Assembly (NCBI GenBank): GCA_910577195.1
Contig: CAJTLP010000002.1
Span: 1-64,000 of the forward strand
Source: an uncultured Eubacterium sp.
Lineage (GTDB): Bacteria > Bacillota > Clostridia > Oscillospirales > Acutalibacteraceae
Length of the DNA: 64,000 nucleotides
Direction: 5' to 3'
Part shown: positions 14,863 through 23,171 of the stretch, piece after piece
Position numbering within the stretch: position 1 is the stretch's first letter
How the letters are laid out: each line of letters opens with the position of its first letter
The notes under the pieces: model-generated
The model's input: only the letters and a program-made list of their open reading frames with translations
The model's database searches: none
What the model was told of the DNA's origin: nothing
Program-made: the position numbers and the translations under genes

Positions 14863-17367
14863 ATGAGTAAAAAGAACACATACATCAGTCTCTTTAGTAG
14901 TGCAGGAATAGGATGTTACGGATTTAAGGAAGAGGGATTTGAATGTATTGCAACAAATGAATTGATTCCTCGCCGTTTAGATATACAAAAATTCAATAAT
15001 AAATGCAAATATGAATCAGGATACATTTGTGGAGATATTTCTGATGAAACTATACAGCAACTTCTTTTTGATGAAGTTGAATTATGGAGAAAAAAAGAAC
15101 AAACAACTCGTGTTGATGTTATTATTGCTACACCACCTTGTCAAGGTATGTCTGTTGCCAATCATAAAAAAAATGAAAATGAAATTATACGAAATTCTTT
15201 GGTAATCGAATCAATAAAAATAATAAAAAAATTACAACCTAAATTTTTTATATTTGAAAATGTTCCAGCATTTATGAAAACGATTTGTACTGACTTGGAT
15301 GGCACTGAAAAGTCTATATCTGATGCTATTGAAAAAAATCTTGGAAATAATTATTCATATGTGTCAAAAGTAATTAATTTCAAAAATTATGGTGCTTGTT
15401 CAAGTAGACAAAGAACAGTTGTAATTGGAGTTTCAAACGATTATTCTGACGAGGTTTCACCGTATGAGTTGTTTCCAAATCTCGTTGAAGAAAAAACGCT
15501 ACGAGAAGTAATAGGACATCTCAAACCTCTTAATGAATTTGGGGAAATAGATGCAGATGATGTTTACCATTCATTTAGAGTTTATCCTAAGCACATGAGA
15601 GAATGGATACATAATCTTGATGAAGGGCAATCTGCTTTTGACAATGAGGAAGATAGAAAAAAGCCACACCAAATTATTAATGGAAAATTGGTTGTAAATA
15701 AACAAAAAAATGCTGACAAATATAAAAGACAATGTTGGGATAAAGTTGGACCTTGTATTCATACTCGAAATGACCAAATGGCAAGTCAAAACACTTTGCA
15801 TCCATCGGATGATAGAGTTTTTAGTATTAGAGAATTGATGTTAATGATGACTGTGCCAAATGATTTTAAATGGGTTGACAAAAGCGTTGAAAAACTTAAT
15901 GCAATGAGTTTTGAAGATAAAAAAGCGTTTTTAAAGAAAGAAGAAATTAAAATACGCCAATCATTGGGAGAGGCAGTGCCAACAATAATTTTCAAATCAA
16001 TAGCTAACAAAATCAAAAATGCAATAAATTATATACCTTTAACTAATTCAATCATTGATAAAATTATTAAAAACTATTGCTTGAATGAGTTTAAAAATGT
16101 TTATAGTTTTGTTAGAGACAATCCGTTAGATTTATCCATAGCTTCATTAAGTAAAATTGCAGAATTATCAAACACAAAAAGAACAGATAATGCTGCATAT
16201 TTTACAAACAAATCATTAGTTACTCAAATTGTAAAATCATTGCCTGATACGGATAAGGAGAATATCAAAATATTAGAGCCTTCTGTTGGGGTAGGTAATT
16301 TCATACCTATTATTTTAAAACGATTTGAAAATAAAACCATAACATTAGATTTAGTTGATATTGATAAAGATAGTTTATCAATATTAAAACTGTTGTTGAA
16401 AAAGATTTCTATACCTAATAACTGTCAAATAAATCTTATTAATGATGATTTCTTAACTCATGAATTTAAATACGATTATGATTATATAATAGGCAATCCA
16501 CCGTTTTATAAAATGAATTCAAGAAATGGCCTGCTGAAAGTATATAAAAAATATTCAAAAAATTACAAAGCAACAAATATTTGCTCTTTCTTTTTAGATA
16601 AAGCTGTAGATATTGGTAATTATATTGCTTTTGTATTCCCCAAATTTTTGCTAAATACTCCAGAGTTTAAATTGTCACGAGATTATCTTTCGAAAAAATC
16701 AATTGATAGGATTATTGATTTTGGAGAAAAAGGTTTTCCAGGTGTATTAATTGAAACAATAGCTATTTTTATTAATACAAGGTGTAAGCCAAATAAAACA
16801 TCCATTATTTCAATTCCAAATCATTTAATATTGGAGCAAAAACAAAAATATATTTGTGATTCAAAATTCCCATATTGGATAATTTACAGAGATTCTTTAT
16901 TTGATAGAGTTTATGACAAACTTACTTTAAATGTTTTTGATGTATTCAGGGATAGACAAATATCAAATAAGCTTTTATCTGAAAATGGAGACATAAGAGT
17001 TTTGAAATCAAGAAATATAAATGATAATGGAACTCAAATAACTGATATTGAAAAGTATGATTCATACATTTCTTATGATGATGTAAAAGATTTTGCTGTA
17101 TATGAATATATTGATAGCGAAAATGTGTACATTACTCCTAATATGACTTACAAACCTCGTGTTATGAAAAAACCAAAAGGAGTACTTGTTAATGGATCAT
17201 TAGCTATACTTATTCCGCATCAAGATATTAAACCAACAAAAGAACAACTTGAATATTTTTCTTCTGACGAGTATCGTTCATTTTATAAGATTGCAAGAAA
17301 TTTTCAAACTCGATCACTAAATGTTGATGCGTGCTCTGTATTCTTTTATGGTTTAAAAAAAACATAA
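14863..17367 (+). CDS. Fused DNA methyltransferase: cytosine-5 domain plus adenine-N6 domain
   Basis: An 834-residue protein with two methyltransferase units. The first is a C5 type: motif I FSSAGIGCYGF (about 10-20), motif IV PPCQG (91-95, catalytic Cys), motif VI ENV (122-124), motif VIII RQR (162-164), a target region, and motif X GEAVP (about 349-353). The second, from about residue 425, is an N6-adenine type: LEPSVGVGNF (SAM motif, about 451-460) and NPPF (525-528), followed by a target-recognition region like that of Eco57I-type enzymes. The start at ATG 14863 follows AAAGGAG. It likely protects host DNA against the nuclease encoded next. The fusion is unusual: such activities are normally on two chains in systems with asymmetric sites. 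Confidence 0.88.
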   Translation: MSKKNTYISLFSSAGIGCYGFKEEGFECIATNELIPRRLDIQKFNNKCKYESGYICGDISDETIQQLLFDEVELWRKKEQTTRVDVIIATPPCQGMSVANHKKNENEIIRNSLVIESIKIIKKLQPKFFIFENVPAFMKTICTDLDGTEKSISDAIEKNLGNNYSYVSKVINFKNYGACSSRQRTVVIGVSNDYSDEVSPYELFPNLVEEKTLREVIGHLKPLNEFGEIDADDVYHSFRVYPKHMREWIHNLDEGQSAFDNEEDRKKPHQIINGKLVVNKQKNADKYKRQCWDKVGPCIHTRNDQMASQNTLHPSDDRVFSIRELMLMMTVPNDFKWVDKSVEKLNAMSFEDKKAFLKKEEIKIRQSLGEAVPTIIFKSIANKIKNAINYIPLTNSIIDKIIKNYCLNEFKNVYSFVRDNPLDLSIASLSKIAELSNTKRTDNAAYFTNKSLVTQIVKSLPDTDKENIKILEPSVGVGNFIPIILKRFENKTITLDLVDIDKDSLSILKLLLKKISIPNNCQINLINDDFLTHEFKYDYDYIIGNPPFYKMNSRNGLLKVYKKYSKNYKATNICSFFLDKAVDIGNYIAFVFPKFLLNTPEFKLSRDYLSKKSIDRIIDFGEKGFPGVLIETIAIFINTRCKPNKTSIISIPNHLILEQKQKYICDSKFPYWIIYRDSLFDRVYDKLTLNVFDVFRDRQISNKLLSENGDIRVLKSRNINDNGTQITDIEKYDSYISYDDVKDFAVYEYIDSENVYITPNMTYKPRVMKKPKGVLVNGSLAILIPHQDIKPTKEQLEYFSSDEYRSFYKIARNFQTRSLNVDACSVFFYGLKKT

Positions 17368-17417
17368 AATTTGTTACTTTTTGTAAAAATCGACACTATA
17401 TTATTGAGGTGATAGTA

Positions 17418-18650
17418 ATGTTAACGCAACAAGATATTATTAATTTTTGTAATCAGCACAATTACGATATAAGGATCAGTCATAACAGTAGGTGGATTGA
17501 TCAAAAGTGTACACCAGATGTTATTTGGTCAGTTTCTGACTTTGTATTAGATTATATAGATAATGGTAATGAGAATTTTACTGTAAAAGATATTTGGAAA
17601 AGCGAGTATGCAAAACAAACAATAGCCGAAACATATTCTAAGCCTGGAACAGATGAAAAAACTGCAGAAAGCGAATATGATAAAGTTTTTTCACAGCCCC
17701 TTAGCATGCTTTCTTATGCTTGTGTAATCAAAGATATTTCAACAACTTCAAGGCATTTATATGTTGTTGAAAATAGAGATGTTCTTGAATATATTGCTCG
17801 AAATGATGTATATGCGTTGCGATTTTTACAGTGCTATATAGAAAAGGTGCTTTCAGATAGTGGGCTTTTAGATGCCTTTAATAATTTCTTTGAAAACCAA
17901 GATTCGGCACACTTTAATGTTTTAAAGCAAACTTTTATTGATTTTTATCATACATATACTCCCGTACAGAAAGATTACGAACCAAAACGAATATTTACAA
18001 AAGTAGTAAATCCTCTTGCTTTCAGCAGGGACAAACTAGGCTCTGAAAAAGGAAGAATGTCAAAACACAAAATAAATCGCTCTGATATGATGTATAATCA
18101 AGACAATTTTAGAGATGTTTATCGCGATAAGCCAAAAGATGTAACAAGACAAGAATGGCTTGCTTCTCATCCGGATATTGATAGAAGAGACGGATATTTT
18201 GAGCAGATGCTGTCACATTCAAAAAGACTGTTGCGTGATTTTACAAATCAATATAGGGAAAATATATCTGAATTGACTATGTTTGTTGATGATCAAGATG
18301 ATAATACCGCACCAACACAAGTACATCATATATTTCCGAAAAATGAATTTCCTGAAATTATGCATTATGTTGAGAATTTAATAATGCTAACTCCAAATCA
18401 GCATTATGGCTATGCACATCCCAATAACAATACACACATTATAGATTTAGCGTCACAAAAAGTTTTGCTCATTGCAAAAACTTATAGCATTCGTCAAAAC
18501 CTCACAAATGAAGATGAAGAACATATTTTTGAGTTTTGCAAATTCTTGCAGGTGTTAAGTGTGGGCTGGGATGATGAAAATATTTTAGAGATAGCAGAAA
18601 ACGATTATAATGATATAATTCACGCTATTAACTATCATTATGCAGCATAA
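17418..18650 (+). CDS. HNH-family endonuclease, probable restriction enzyme
   Basis: A 410-residue protein starting at ATG 17418 behind GAGGTGAT. The C-terminal part has an HNH (beta-beta-alpha metal) motif: HHIFP at 303-307, ENLIML about 319-324, and QHYGYAH about 328-334. The N-terminal 300 residues are unrecognised and probably bind DNA; they contain the lysine- and arginine-rich stretch DKPKDVTRQEWLASHPDIDR. Position after a dual methyltransferase and a controller gene suggests the nuclease of the same system. No cysteines for zinc stabilisation are seen around the motif. Confidence 0.7.
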   Translation: MLTQQDIINFCNQHNYDIRISHNSRWIDQKCTPDVIWSVSDFVLDYIDNGNENFTVKDIWKSEYAKQTIAETYSKPGTDEKTAESEYDKVFSQPLSMLSYACVIKDISTTSRHLYVVENRDVLEYIARNDVYALRFLQCYIEKVLSDSGLLDAFNNFFENQDSAHFNVLKQTFIDFYHTYTPVQKDYEPKRIFTKVVNPLAFSRDKLGSEKGRMSKHKINRSDMMYNQDNFRDVYRDKPKDVTRQEWLASHPDIDRRDGYFEQMLSHSKRLLRDFTNQYRENISELTMFVDDQDDNTAPTQVHHIFPKNEFPEIMHYVENLIMLTPNQHYGYAHPNNNTHIIDLASQKVLLIAKTYSIRQNLTNEDEEHIFEFCKFLQVLSVGWDDENILEIAENDYNDIIHAINYHYAA

Positions 18651-18665
18651 TAAGAAGATGTATCT

Positions 18666-19172
18666 ATGGTCAAATTAAGCTATAAAACAAACAATCCTCG
18701 TTGGGGTATAAGTGGTCTTGAATTCCAAAATTGGGAAAGTTATTCTTTTACTCTTGGATACTTATCTAATCCTAAGCACTATGCTAATTTTCATCCAACC
18801 TCACCTAACGCAAATATATCTGTACATATTGAGGGTAATAATAAACAAGGAGCTTGGGATAAAGAGGGTCGAATTCACTATTACGGTGCATTGTTAGATT
18901 TGGAAAACACTTTTGTAGACCTTTTTAATTGTAGTAGTACTGGGACGAGAAATATTACCAGAAGAATTAACTCAAATGGATATATACTTTCTTTAATTAA
19001 TGACTATAATTTTGAAGTGAAAACATATAGTGGCTATACTACCGCAGATATTTTCCCTCCCAAATTAGAAATTGTTGAAAATAATTTAAGAAATCATCTT
19101 ATGAATTTGAAGCTAAAAAATACACTTATAAATACATGCCTCGATATTTTTTATGATGGCTATAACTTGTAA
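18666..19172 (+). CDS. Unknown protein in the restriction-modification-like cassette
   Basis: A 168-residue protein, 15 bases after the HNH gene. No family recognised. It begins with KLSYKTNNPRWGISGLEFQN and contains HVHIEG-like strand patterns (ISVHIEG), then RIHYYGALLDL and RNITRRIN. It is a predicted soluble alpha/beta protein without membrane segments. Its conserved-looking Trp-Gly and His residues could be functional, but nothing is proven. Close spacing and shared low G+C put it in the same operon. Confidence 0.55.
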   Translation: MVKLSYKTNNPRWGISGLEFQNWESYSFTLGYLSNPKHYANFHPTSPNANISVHIEGNNKQGAWDKEGRIHYYGALLDLENTFVDLFNCSSTGTRNITRRINSNGYILSLINDYNFEVKTYSGYTTADIFPPKLEIVENNLRNHLMNLKLKNTLINTCLDIFYDGYNL

Positions 19173-19187
19173 AAGGAGTATTGGTAA

Positions 19188-19928
19188 TTGAAAATCATTG
19201 ATTTCATTGATAGAACTGAATTAAGTAATAAATCTGAAACAGAAAAAGCAAAATTACTTTGTTTTTATCATTATAAAGAACATGGCGAACAACAGTTTTC
19301 AATGGCTCAGATCTCGGATTTGATGCTTCAATGTGGGTTTAATGCTCCCAACACATCAAGATTGAAAAACAACTTAACAAAAGGAAAGAGCAAATCATTT
19401 TTGAAATCAAAAACAAATTCTATAATGCTTGAATTTATACCAGCTATTTTTCAGAATTTGGAAAAAGATTTGGGTAGCTTATGGATTGATACCAATACCA
19501 TTGAATCTGATAGTGAATTAATTGATGAAAGTAAATTTTGTAATAATAGAAATTTCATTAATAGTCTAATTCTTCAAATAAATCATTCCTATGCACATAA
19601 TTGTTATGATGCAGCAGCGGTTTTAATGCGAAGACTGTTTGAAGTATTGTTGGTATTGTCTTATCAAAATTTAGGTATAGATGATGAAATAAAAACTGCG
19701 TCAGGAAATGGATATATAATGCTTGAGGGGATAGTTAAAAATGCGAAAAATAATCAAACATTAAAGCTTTCAAGAATTAAAAATGAATTTGATACTTTCC
19801 GCATGATCGGTAATTTTTCAGCACACAGCATTACATATACGGCAGGGAAAAAGGACATAGATGATATTAAACTAAACTATCGGGTTATGCTCGAAGAATT
19901 ATATAATAAAGCGGGGTTAATTAAATAA
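19188..19928 (+). CDS. DUF4145/HEPN-like protein, defence-cassette partner
   Basis: A 246-residue protein beginning with TTG 19188, chosen because AAGGAG lies upstream. The N-terminal 75 residues look like a winged-helix (FSMAQISDLMLQCGFNAPNT, SRLKNNLTKG). The C-terminal half is helical, with YDAAAVLMRRLFEVLLVL and IKNEFDTFRMIGNFSAHS, resembling DUF4145/HEPN-type domains, in which R-x4-6-H motifs can be RNase sites; here an R(x)nH pattern is not clear. Its stop overlaps the next start (TAATG), so it forms a coupled pair with the 19928 gene. Confidence 0.5.
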   Translation: MKIIDFIDRTELSNKSETEKAKLLCFYHYKEHGEQQFSMAQISDLMLQCGFNAPNTSRLKNNLTKGKSKSFLKSKTNSIMLEFIPAIFQNLEKDLGSLWIDTNTIESDSELIDESKFCNNRNFINSLILQINHSYAHNCYDAAAVLMRRLFEVLLVLSYQNLGIDDEIKTASGNGYIMLEGIVKNAKNNQTLKLSRIKNEFDTFRMIGNFSAHSITYTAGKKDIDDIKLNYRVMLEELYNKAGLIK

Positions 19929-20872
19929 TGAAAGATAAATCAGAAATTCGTGTAAAATTTGAAATTGGTGATATTAAATTTGAAGCAGAGGGTTCTGCAG
20001 ATTTGGTTGAAAGAGAACGGAGTATATTTAATAATACGCTCTTACCAGCAGCAGTTGATGCGATAGTGCGTACTCGTGGTGTAGCGCAAAACATGCCGTA
20101 CATAGATGTTCCAAATTTACAACAACCAGCTCTTGAAGCAACAGCTACTACCCTTTTGCCTGAAAAAATTGTGGAAAATTCTGTAGTGGATTGGTCCAGG
20201 ACAAGCCTTGCCTCTTTTGTAAAATCAAAAGGTGCAAACGCACATTATGATTTCATTATCTGTGCTGTTTATTTCAACGAAAAACGAAATGGTGTTTCGT
20301 CGTTTTCTTCTGCCACTCTCAAAGATTTATATTCCGAAGCAAAAAAGCCGTTACCTAACAATTTAAGCATGTCATTAAGTGAATTGGTTAAAAAAGGTTT
20401 AATAATGGAGGATATTTCAGCCAAAGGCTCAACACCTAAAATGTATGTTTTGACTTCAGATGGAGAAGAACTTATAAAAAATATGCGTCCAACAGCTGTT
20501 AAAGAAAAGAAAACTGCTTCTAAACCACGAAAGCAACGCGTAAAGGAAAAATCTATATATGCTGACATTGACTGTAATAAATTGAATTTGAGCGCATATC
20601 CATCGATCAAATCATTAAAAGATTTCAAGGAGAAAATGGTGCTCGTACTATATATTATCACAAATGAGAATAAAGGCGAATGGTTTTCAACAGATGATGT
20701 TCTTTGCCTTTTGACTGATATATTTGGTGAGTCAGCTACAAAAGACCAAGTGAATGGTGTATTTAAACGGGAAAAACTATGGTTTAAAACAGAAAAGGTG
20801 GATGGCAAATTTGTTAAAAGAAAACTATTAAATCAAGGAATGGATTTTGCAGTATCGCTAATTTCTAAATGA
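19928..20872 (+). CDS. Unknown protein with two winged-helix-like regions
   Basis: A 314-residue protein translationally coupled to the gene before it. The N-terminus (IRVKFEIGDIKFEAEGSADL) looks like a small beta domain. A first winged-helix-like part follows at about 95-180 (SATLKDLYSEAKKPLPNNLS, then LVKKGLIMED), then a basic linker (KEKKTASKPRKQRVKEK, about 190-206), then a second winged-helix-like part to the end. It may bind DNA or act as a sensor for the partner. It is the last gene before the right end of the element. Confidence 0.5.
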   Translation: MKDKSEIRVKFEIGDIKFEAEGSADLVERERSIFNNTLLPAAVDAIVRTRGVAQNMPYIDVPNLQQPALEATATTLLPEKIVENSVVDWSRTSLASFVKSKGANAHYDFIICAVYFNEKRNGVSSFSSATLKDLYSEAKKPLPNNLSMSLSELVKKGLIMEDISAKGSTPKMYVLTSDGEELIKNMRPTAVKEKKTASKPRKQRVKEKSIYADIDCNKLNLSAYPSIKSLKDFKEKMVLVLYIITNENKGEWFSTDDVLCLLTDIFGESATKDQVNGVFKREKLWFKTEKVDGKFVKRKLLNQGMDFAVSLISK

Positions 20873-20876
20873 TTTT

Positions 20877-20896
20877 GTGACAACAATATGACAACA
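20877..20896 (+). repeat. Right arm-type repeat (paired TGACAACA)
   Basis: GTGACAACAATATGACAACA, 18 of 20 bases the same as 9131-9150 and in the same orientation. Confidence 0.55.
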
Positions 20897-20902
20897 AAAA
20901 TT

Positions 20903-20930
20903 TTGATAGTCCATATTTATATGATAATAC
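20903..20930 (+). promoter_or_regulatory. Possible outward promoter at the element's right end
   Basis: TTGATA (20903-20908), 16 bases, TAATAC (20925-20930). It faces ddh, which lost its upstream neighbour when the element inserted. Confidence 0.35.
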
Positions 20931-20996
20931 AGATGATACGAATACCACTAACTAAATCGCTTATACAGAATTGTTTAAGAAAAGAGATTTAGGAGC

Positions 20997-21004
20997 GAGT
21001 GGGA
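20997..21004 (+). other. attR core of the integrative element
   Basis: GAGTGGGA, here followed by GTAA. Read in the guaA frame it encodes E-W-E-stop, so this is the copy of the guaA end left at the far side of the element. Confidence 0.7.
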
Positions 21005-21041
21005 GTAAGAATAGCAGGAAAGAGTAAAGGAAGTATAGAAT

Positions 21042-22028
21042 ATGGAAAAAATCAGAGTAGGTATTACAGGCTATGGCAATTTAGGAAAAGGTGTTGAATA
21101 TGCTGTCGAGAGTTCCGATGACATGGTGCTTGCAGGTATTTTTTCCCGCCGCAGTCCTGAACAGATTAAGCCAAGAACAGGCGTGCCTGTTTATTCAATG
21201 GAGCAGGCAGCTCAAATGAAAAATCAAATTGATGTTATGATTGTATGCGGAGGAAGTGCGAACGACCTTCCTGTACAGACTGCTCAGCTTGCTGAACATT
21301 TTAATCTTGTTGACAGCTTTGACACGCATGCAAAAATACCAGAGCATTTTGAAAATGTTGACAAAATAAGCAGAAAAAGCAAAAAAGTCAGCATAATTTC
21401 TGCAGGCTGGGATCCCGGAATGTTTTCACTCAACCGCTTATATTCACAGGCAATTCTGCCAAACGGTTCGGATTATACTTTTTGGGGCAAGGGCGTAAGT
21501 CAGGGGCATTCCGATGCAATAAGAAGAATTGACGGTGTACTTGATGCAAAGCAGTATACGATTCCTGTTGACTGTGCTCTTGAAAGAGTTCGCAGTGGAG
21601 AACAGCCGGAGCTTACAACACGTGAAAAGCACACAAGAGAATGCTTTGTTGTTGCAAAGGACGACGCTGACTTGAAATTCATTGAAAATCAGATTAAAAC
21701 AATGCCTAATTATTTTGCAGATTATGATACAACCGTTCATTTTATCAGCAAGGATGAATTCGAGGCAGAGCATTCAGGTATTCCTCACGGTGGTGTTGTT
21801 TTCAGAACAGGCACAACCGGTAAAAATCAAAAGAACAAGCATATCATCGAATACAAATTAACCCTTGATTCAAACCCTGAATTTACAGCAGGTGTTTTAA
21901 CAGCCTGTGCAAGAGCTGCTTATAGACTGAATAAGGAAGGTATGTCAGGCTGCAAAACCTTGTTTGATATACCGCCTTCATATCTTCATCAGCAAAGTCC
22001 TGAAGAGCTCAGAAAAAATCTTTTATAA
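21042..22028 (+). CDS. ddh: meso-Diaminopimelate D-dehydrogenase
   Basis: A 328-residue enzyme that makes meso-diaminopimelate in one NADPH-dependent step from tetrahydrodipicolinate, for lysine and cell-wall synthesis. GITGYGNLGKGVE is the N-terminal Rossmann loop. ISAGWDPGMFS and FWGKGVSQGHSDAIRRI are signature segments of this family, and the length is usual. AAAGGA is the ribosome site. Before insertion of the element this gene would have begun 33 bases after guaA, so it may once have shared its transcript. Confidence 0.95.
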   Translation: MEKIRVGITGYGNLGKGVEYAVESSDDMVLAGIFSRRSPEQIKPRTGVPVYSMEQAAQMKNQIDVMIVCGGSANDLPVQTAQLAEHFNLVDSFDTHAKIPEHFENVDKISRKSKKVSIISAGWDPGMFSLNRLYSQAILPNGSDYTFWGKGVSQGHSDAIRRIDGVLDAKQYTIPVDCALERVRSGEQPELTTREKHTRECFVVAKDDADLKFIENQIKTMPNYFADYDTTVHFISKDEFEAEHSGIPHGGVVFRTGTTGKNQKNKHIIEYKLTLDSNPEFTAGVLTACARAAYRLNKEGMSGCKTLFDIPPSYLHQQSPEELRKNLL

Positions 22029-22037
22029 ATTTATTAA

Positions 22038-22067
22038 AACGCAGAAGGTTGAACTTCTGCGTTTTTT
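22038..22067 (+). terminator. ddh terminator
   Basis: AACGCAGAAG (22038-22047) and CTTCTGCGTT (22054-22063), then T-run. Confidence 0.85.
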
Positions 22068-22223
22068 CATCACACTTTGTTATTTTGTTGACAATTTTTA
22101 TTTATTATATACCTATATCTATTGAATTATTGTTATAAATATGTTAAAGTTAAATCAAATAATATATTTGCTCAATAGAAATTCAAAAAAGTAAGATTTT
22201 TCTATTGAATTAAGGAGGAAATT

Positions 22224-23054
22224 ATGGAAGTTGTTGCACAAAGAGTGTTTGAACCATTTTATATGTGGCTTGACATTTCGTTTCTTGTCCTTTTTATAGG
22301 AATGCTGCTCTATAAAAAGAAATACACGACTGTTATTGTAGGCGTGCTGGCAGGAATTTTATATCAGATCGTTGATTTCGGTATATTCCATCTTGCAACA
22401 GGCTCACGACATCTGCTTATGAACGGTGTTGAGGGTACGGAAAACCAGCTGTTCTGGGTGCTTATGTGGATGTCAATGAGCTACGGCTTTACCAACTTTG
22501 CATGGATATGGCTGTGGATTTCAAGAGATAAAAATCTTTTTGAATGGACAACGCTTATTCTGGGCTGGTGGATATGCTGTCCGCTGCTTACAAAGACCTT
22601 TGGTCCTCACAACTATACAATCACAATCTGGCGTGAAACAGGTGCATATCATGGCTGGATGGCTCTGATTTTATTTGTTGGTTATGTATTGCTGTTCTTA
22701 TGGAATATGTCACGCAAAAAGAAGGACGAACGTGTAAACATTCCATGGCTGCTTATTATTGGCATTTTTGTTCAGGCAGGCTGGGAAATCGGATTGTATC
22801 TCGGCGGTATCCGCTCTGCAGATCTCGGTGTTACAGGCATGAATGTATCTGCTCTTTCACCTATGATTATCAATTCTTTACTTGAAACAAATCTTGGTAT
22901 GCCTTATATTTTCATCATATTTATTGCGGTTTCAAGAAGATTTACCGAATCTCTTAAAAAGAGAAAAACAAAGCTTTCCTTTACCGAAAGAATTGTTGAA
23001 AATAATCACGAAAAGGTTAAGGATTACGAAAACGTTTCGGAATTTTTAGCTTAA
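22224..23054 (+). CDS. Polytopic membrane protein of unknown function
   Basis: A 276-residue protein with about seven hydrophobic segments, many Trp residues (WVLMWMSMSY, WIWLWISR, LGWWICCPLL) and a cytoplasmic C-tail of about 40 charged residues. The ribosome site is AAGGAGG. A CAATAGAAA/TTTCTATTG inverted repeat sits in the leader (22173-22207). No family is recognised; it stands alone between two terminators. Confidence 0.6.
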   Translation: MEVVAQRVFEPFYMWLDISFLVLFIGMLLYKKKYTTVIVGVLAGILYQIVDFGIFHLATGSRHLLMNGVEGTENQLFWVLMWMSMSYGFTNFAWIWLWISRDKNLFEWTTLILGWWICCPLLTKTFGPHNYTITIWRETGAYHGWMALILFVGYVLLFLWNMSRKKKDERVNIPWLLIIGIFVQAGWEIGLYLGGIRSADLGVTGMNVSALSPMIINSLLETNLGMPYIFIIFIAVSRRFTESLKKRKTKLSFTERIVENNHEKVKDYENVSEFLA

Positions 23055-23062
23055 TCCGTTTT

Positions 23063-23092
23063 ATCCCTGCTGCTTCGGTGGCAGGGATTTTT
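23063..23092 (+). terminator. Terminator after the membrane protein gene
   Basis: ATCCCTGC (23063-23070) and GCAGGGAT (23081-23088), then T-run. Confidence 0.8.
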
Positions 23093-23103
23093 CAATGTAT
23101 ATA

Positions 23104-23132
23104 TTGACGAAAAAAATAAATCTGTGTTATAC
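23104..23132 (+). promoter_or_regulatory. Promoter of the second guaA
   Basis: TTGACG (23104-23109), 17 bases, TTATAC (23127-23132). Confidence 0.55.
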
Positions 23133-23171
23133 TTGAAGTGTAAAAATAAAAATCAGATTAGAGGTATGTAT

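Larger units (their letters stand above)
9061..21008. mobile_element. Integrative mobilizable element inserted in guaA
   Basis: About 11.9 kb between two GAGTGGGA cores. It encodes an XRE repressor, excisionase, tyrosine integrase, MobC-like protein, RepA-like ATPase, MobV relaxase, TnpV and a restriction-modification-like cargo cassette. No type IV secretion genes are present, so it would need a helper for transfer. Both ends carry a 20-bp site with two TGACAACA units, 63 and 101 bases inside the cores. Much of the cargo is visibly richer in A+T than the flanking chromosome. Confidence 0.85.

Noticed and set aside
22088..22116. TTGACA as promoter of the 22224 membrane protein gene
   Set aside because: No acceptable -10 lies 16-18 bases downstream; the true promoter could not be fixed.
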